DNA of 64,000 bases, taken from NCBI GenBank assembly GCA_963971225.1, contig OZ020268.1, positions 46,116,404 through 46,180,403 of the forward strand, in the 5' to 3' direction. The stretch comes from Melieria omissa (taxonomy: Eukaryota > Arthropoda > Insecta > Diptera > Ulidiidae). Positions within the stretch are counted from its first letter, which is position 1, and the number at the start of each line of letters is the position of its first letter. The translations under genes were made by a program, and so were the position numbers. Below, in pieces: positions 61,301-64,000 of this stretch. The notes beneath the pieces were generated by a model. The model was not told the origin of the DNA and searched no databases. It saw nothing but the letters and a program-made list of their open reading frames with translations.

Positions 61301-62880
61301 CCTTTAAAACCTAACGTAACTAACCTCTAAGATATTTGTAAAAGTAGAAATTTCTTCTTTCACTGTTTTAAAGTTAAAATAAAAGTGGTAAAATTCTTAA
61401 ACTTTGAAGGAAAACTGTTTAAAAGTTTAAATAAAAGTGGCCAATTTTTTTCACGTTGGTGGAAAACTGTTAACTTTTCATGAACTTTGAAGTAATTGCA
61501 TTGTAATTCATTGATTTTTCCCCCTTTTTTTTGCATAACTATATAACTCTATAACTTTCAAATGACACTAACTGAAAGTAAAAAAACACAAATTTGAATA
61601 CTCCAATAATTCTAAAAGTTCCACCAATCGTTTTGTTTGGCACATTTTAATGCTTTCCGTTTGCCCAGAAAGGAGATAGGAAACTGCCAAAAATTTTTTT
61701 AAAAACTAGACAACTAAATTTAGACATGAGAAAGAATTAAACTCATAAGCAAATCTATGAAGACATTATGGCCAATTAATCAAATACCAAAAACCACAAA
61801 AATAACAACAACAGCAAATACAAATACACACACACACGTACAGCAATTAATGTATGCAACAAAAGTCAACAACATTTAGACTCTTTCAATATGCTTTTTT
61901 TCGAGACATTCGTAAGCTCGAAAAATGTTTTATTTTGCAACAACAAAAACACCATGATGTCATTGCCAGACTGTGGCAGCGCAGACAGACAGACAGACAA
62001 AAAACAGGCAAAAAACTGATCGAGCGCGCCAGCATTGATGCACATTGCAAGGCCTCGGCAAGCGCAACGCTGCGCATGCGCCAGAGCCAATAAGGAGCAC
62101 AGCGAGTGGCAAAACATTGCCCCGACATGTTGTCAACGACAGCAACAACAACAACAACCACACTTTGCACAATGCATATGCGTTGATTTTGCACACTGGC
62201 CAGCGATCACGTATTGCCGCCGCGACGTTGCCGCGTTGTGGTCATTAACAAACGTCGCGCCGCATTGCCAACTGCGCCGCGCCCCCGTCAGACCTTCAAG
62301 CCACTGTGCAACTGACTGACTGAGTGCCTGAATGGGTGAGTGAGTGAGTGAGTGAGTGTGGCCAAAGCATACGCAATCGCTGCCGCCGGCCGGCAATCAG
62401 CTATCGGCCGGTTTATCGACGCGAATTGAACGCAAAAACACACCGCCACACAAACACACACACACACACGGATATAAAGCCGCTTATGCATAAAGCGCAA
62501 CAATTGGCAAAATGCCACATAATGCACGCTTTTGTCTGCCGGGTACGAAATGAGCGGCGAGTCAGACAGGCTGTGGCCGACTGCTGACCAGTCGGCGAAC
62601 AATCGACGAACGGACGCGCATAGGGACCGCCAGCAAAGTCGTCTAATCTATGCAGTCATCCATCCAGCCGTCCAACTGGCCGCTGAAGCAATCAACCACA
62701 AAAGTCGATGCGTTGAATGTGATCTTTCACAGTTGTTGTTGTTGTAGGACTTGTTGTTGGTAGCAATTGTTGCGAGCATGCGGTTGGCAATAATTTGATT
62801 CTTTTCGATTATTTAATCGTTAGATAATGCGGTTTGACTTTTGATGTGCTTGATTTTTTGCAGTCATTCAATTTTTTTTT
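61301..62880. other. Noncoding DNA with GC-rich island 61.97-62.75 kb
   Basis: AT-rich to 61960. The island has (CAGA)n at 61982-61998, (GTGA)n at 62335-62358 preceded by ATGG (so it imitates a GTGAGT donor), and (CA)n at 62455-62469. Frames on both strands are short. It may be regulatory or untranslated exon; no core promoter with correct spacing was found. Confidence 0.45.
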
Positions 62881-64000
62881 AATTTTTGTTGTGGTTCTTT
62901 TTTAATAATTTCTTGCTTTTTCACATTATTTTCTTTTTTATTTTTTCGTCCTTGTCAAGTTACGTTTTTCTTTTAACTTGTCAGGTTTTTTGTCCTCTCT
63001 CCCGTCTTCCCTCTGCTACTCTTGCTTTCCCCTTTATTTTTATATTTCTCATCCTCCTCCTCTACCTTTCCTCTTTCTGTCCTTTTTTTCTTTTCCTCTT
63101 CTCTTTGTTATCATTGGCTTATTTGCTGCTTCTTCGTCGTCACATTTTTTTAAATTTATTTTTTACTCCTTTTTGTATGCGTCTTCTTCTTCTTTCCTTT
63201 TATCTTCATCTACTTCTTCATCTACTTCTTCTCCTTTTCCTTTTTCCTCCTTTACTTCCACTTCTACTTCTTATTCTTCTACTTCTATTTCTACTTCTAC
63301 TTCTTCTACTTCTACTTCTACTTCTTCTTCCACTTCCACTTCTACTTTTTATTCTTCTACTTTTATTTCTACTTGTTCTAATTCTTCTAATTCGTCTACT
63401 TCTACTTCTATTTCTACTTCTATTTCTACTTCCGCTTCTACTTCTACTTCTTCTTATTCTTCTTTTTCTTTTTCCTCTTCTTCTTTATTTTTGTTTAATT
63501 TCTAACATCTGTTTTTATATTCCTTTAGTTACTTTTCTTTTTCAATAATTTTGTCGATTTCATTTATTTCCTTCTTTCTCTTTTCTTTCTCATATTCCAA
63601 TTTGTTTATTTAAGTTCCTATTTATTTATCACCTTATTTGTATCTTTTCTGCCTTCGTAGACACTTTTTGTTTTGTTTTGTCATTTTTGTTGAATTCACG
63701 TTTTCCTTTTCCTGGTTTTCTTTTTCTGTGATTTTCTTCTTCTGCGTATTTCTTCTGCTTTTTATTTCTTTGCGTTTCCTTTGTTCCCTTCATCTACTCG
63801 ATTATTGCTTTTTTATCTATTATGTTTTGTCTTTTTTGTTGTTTCAATTCGTTTTTTCCTGTTTCACTTCTTATTTTTCATCTAAATTTACTTTTTAACG
63901 TATTCATTGTTCTTTTCATCTATTCATTTTTTGCTTCTTTGTTACCGTTTTTTTATGTTCTTACGTTCGTTAAACATATTTCCCACTTTTATTTTCTTCT
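62881..64000. repeat. 1.1-kb pyrimidine-rich tract with (CTTCTA)n core
   Basis: The + strand is overwhelmingly C and T from 62881 to the window end. Positions 63186-63480 are a CTTCTA/CTTCTT/CTTCCA mixture. The long frames here read as poly-Leu/Phe or poly-Ser/Thr and are not genes. The tract continues past the right edge. Confidence 0.9.

Noticed and set aside
62335..62358. GTGAGT splice donor
   Set aside because: It is part of a (GTGA)n microsatellite and there is no supported exon before it.
62886..63548. 220- and 175-codon open frames
   Set aside because: Poly-Leu/Phe and poly-Ser/Thr translations of a pyrimidine tract; no start context, splice sites or domains.

Overview
The window looks like euchromatic DNA of a higher fly (Brachycera, possibly a tephritid fruit fly). 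Supporting signs are an insect-style core promoter (Inr + MTE + DPE), many CAACAA/TTGTTG runs, (ACTCG)n and (GT)n microsatellites, non-LTR retrotransposon tails ending in repeated CCTAACCTAACC or ATT, and a mixture of pogo-, piggyBac- and hAT-type miniature transposons. The species cannot be fixed from sequence alone. There are no bacterial features, no CRISPR array and no convincing long host ORF. Most long open frames are artefacts of low-complexity DNA.

Host gene. The best-supported host coding segment is a short exon on the + strand (coding part 16617-16745) that encodes a signal peptide and ends at a consensus GTAAGT donor. It has a good acceptor at 16416/16417, so it is probably the first coding exon of a secreted or membrane protein whose other exons lie far downstream or outside the window. 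Upstream are a strong Inr-MTE-DPE promoter (start site about 13702) and a GC-rich block at 7961-8324 with a 50-base intron and a GTGAGT donor; both could supply alternative 5' leaders. A weaker two-exon ORF (7013-7312) and a possible small exon (43092-43159) are also recorded. The rest is best read as intron or intergenic DNA, with islands of higher GC (about 3.6-4.9, 8-9, 12.6-14.2, 21.6-22.7, 26.3-27.7, 29.2-30.3, 38.6-39.4, 42.1-44.5, 55.4-56.1, 57.5-57.9 and 62.0-62.7 kb) between AT-rich stretches. I see no exon structure in most of these islands.

Mobile DNA. Decayed non-LTR retrotransposon fragments occur on both strands: RNase H or the C-terminal zinc-binding domain at 5.5-6.0, 9.4-10.2, 12.0-12.4, 31.6-32.4 and 60.5-61.3 kb, and a reverse-transcriptase C-terminus at 56.5-57.0 kb. 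A 165-base retroposon with perfect 14-base target duplications lies at 2.5 kb. A 2-kb element with about 510-base terminal inverted repeats (52802-54831) carries part of an insect repeat-associated protein and is broken by a small hAT-type insertion. A lone arm of the same family at 20.15-21.29 kb holds a pogo-like element, which itself holds a piggyBac-like element. A 1.06-kb hAT-type foldback element (23326-24386) sits inside a satellite.

Tandem DNA. Several diverged arrays are present: 2.7-3.2, 6.1-6.4, 18.1-18.3, 22.96-24.7, 31.0-31.3, 36.2-38.3, 40.2-41.6, 49.7-52.7 and 60.6-61.3 kb. There is also an 800-base AATTC array (47.4-48.2 kb) and a 1.1-kb pyrimidine tract at the right edge. The 3-kb array built around a GTGACAC...GTCACAAA palindrome (49.7-52.7 kb) and the 'CTCCGAAA' array (36.2-38.3 kb) are the least familiar items.
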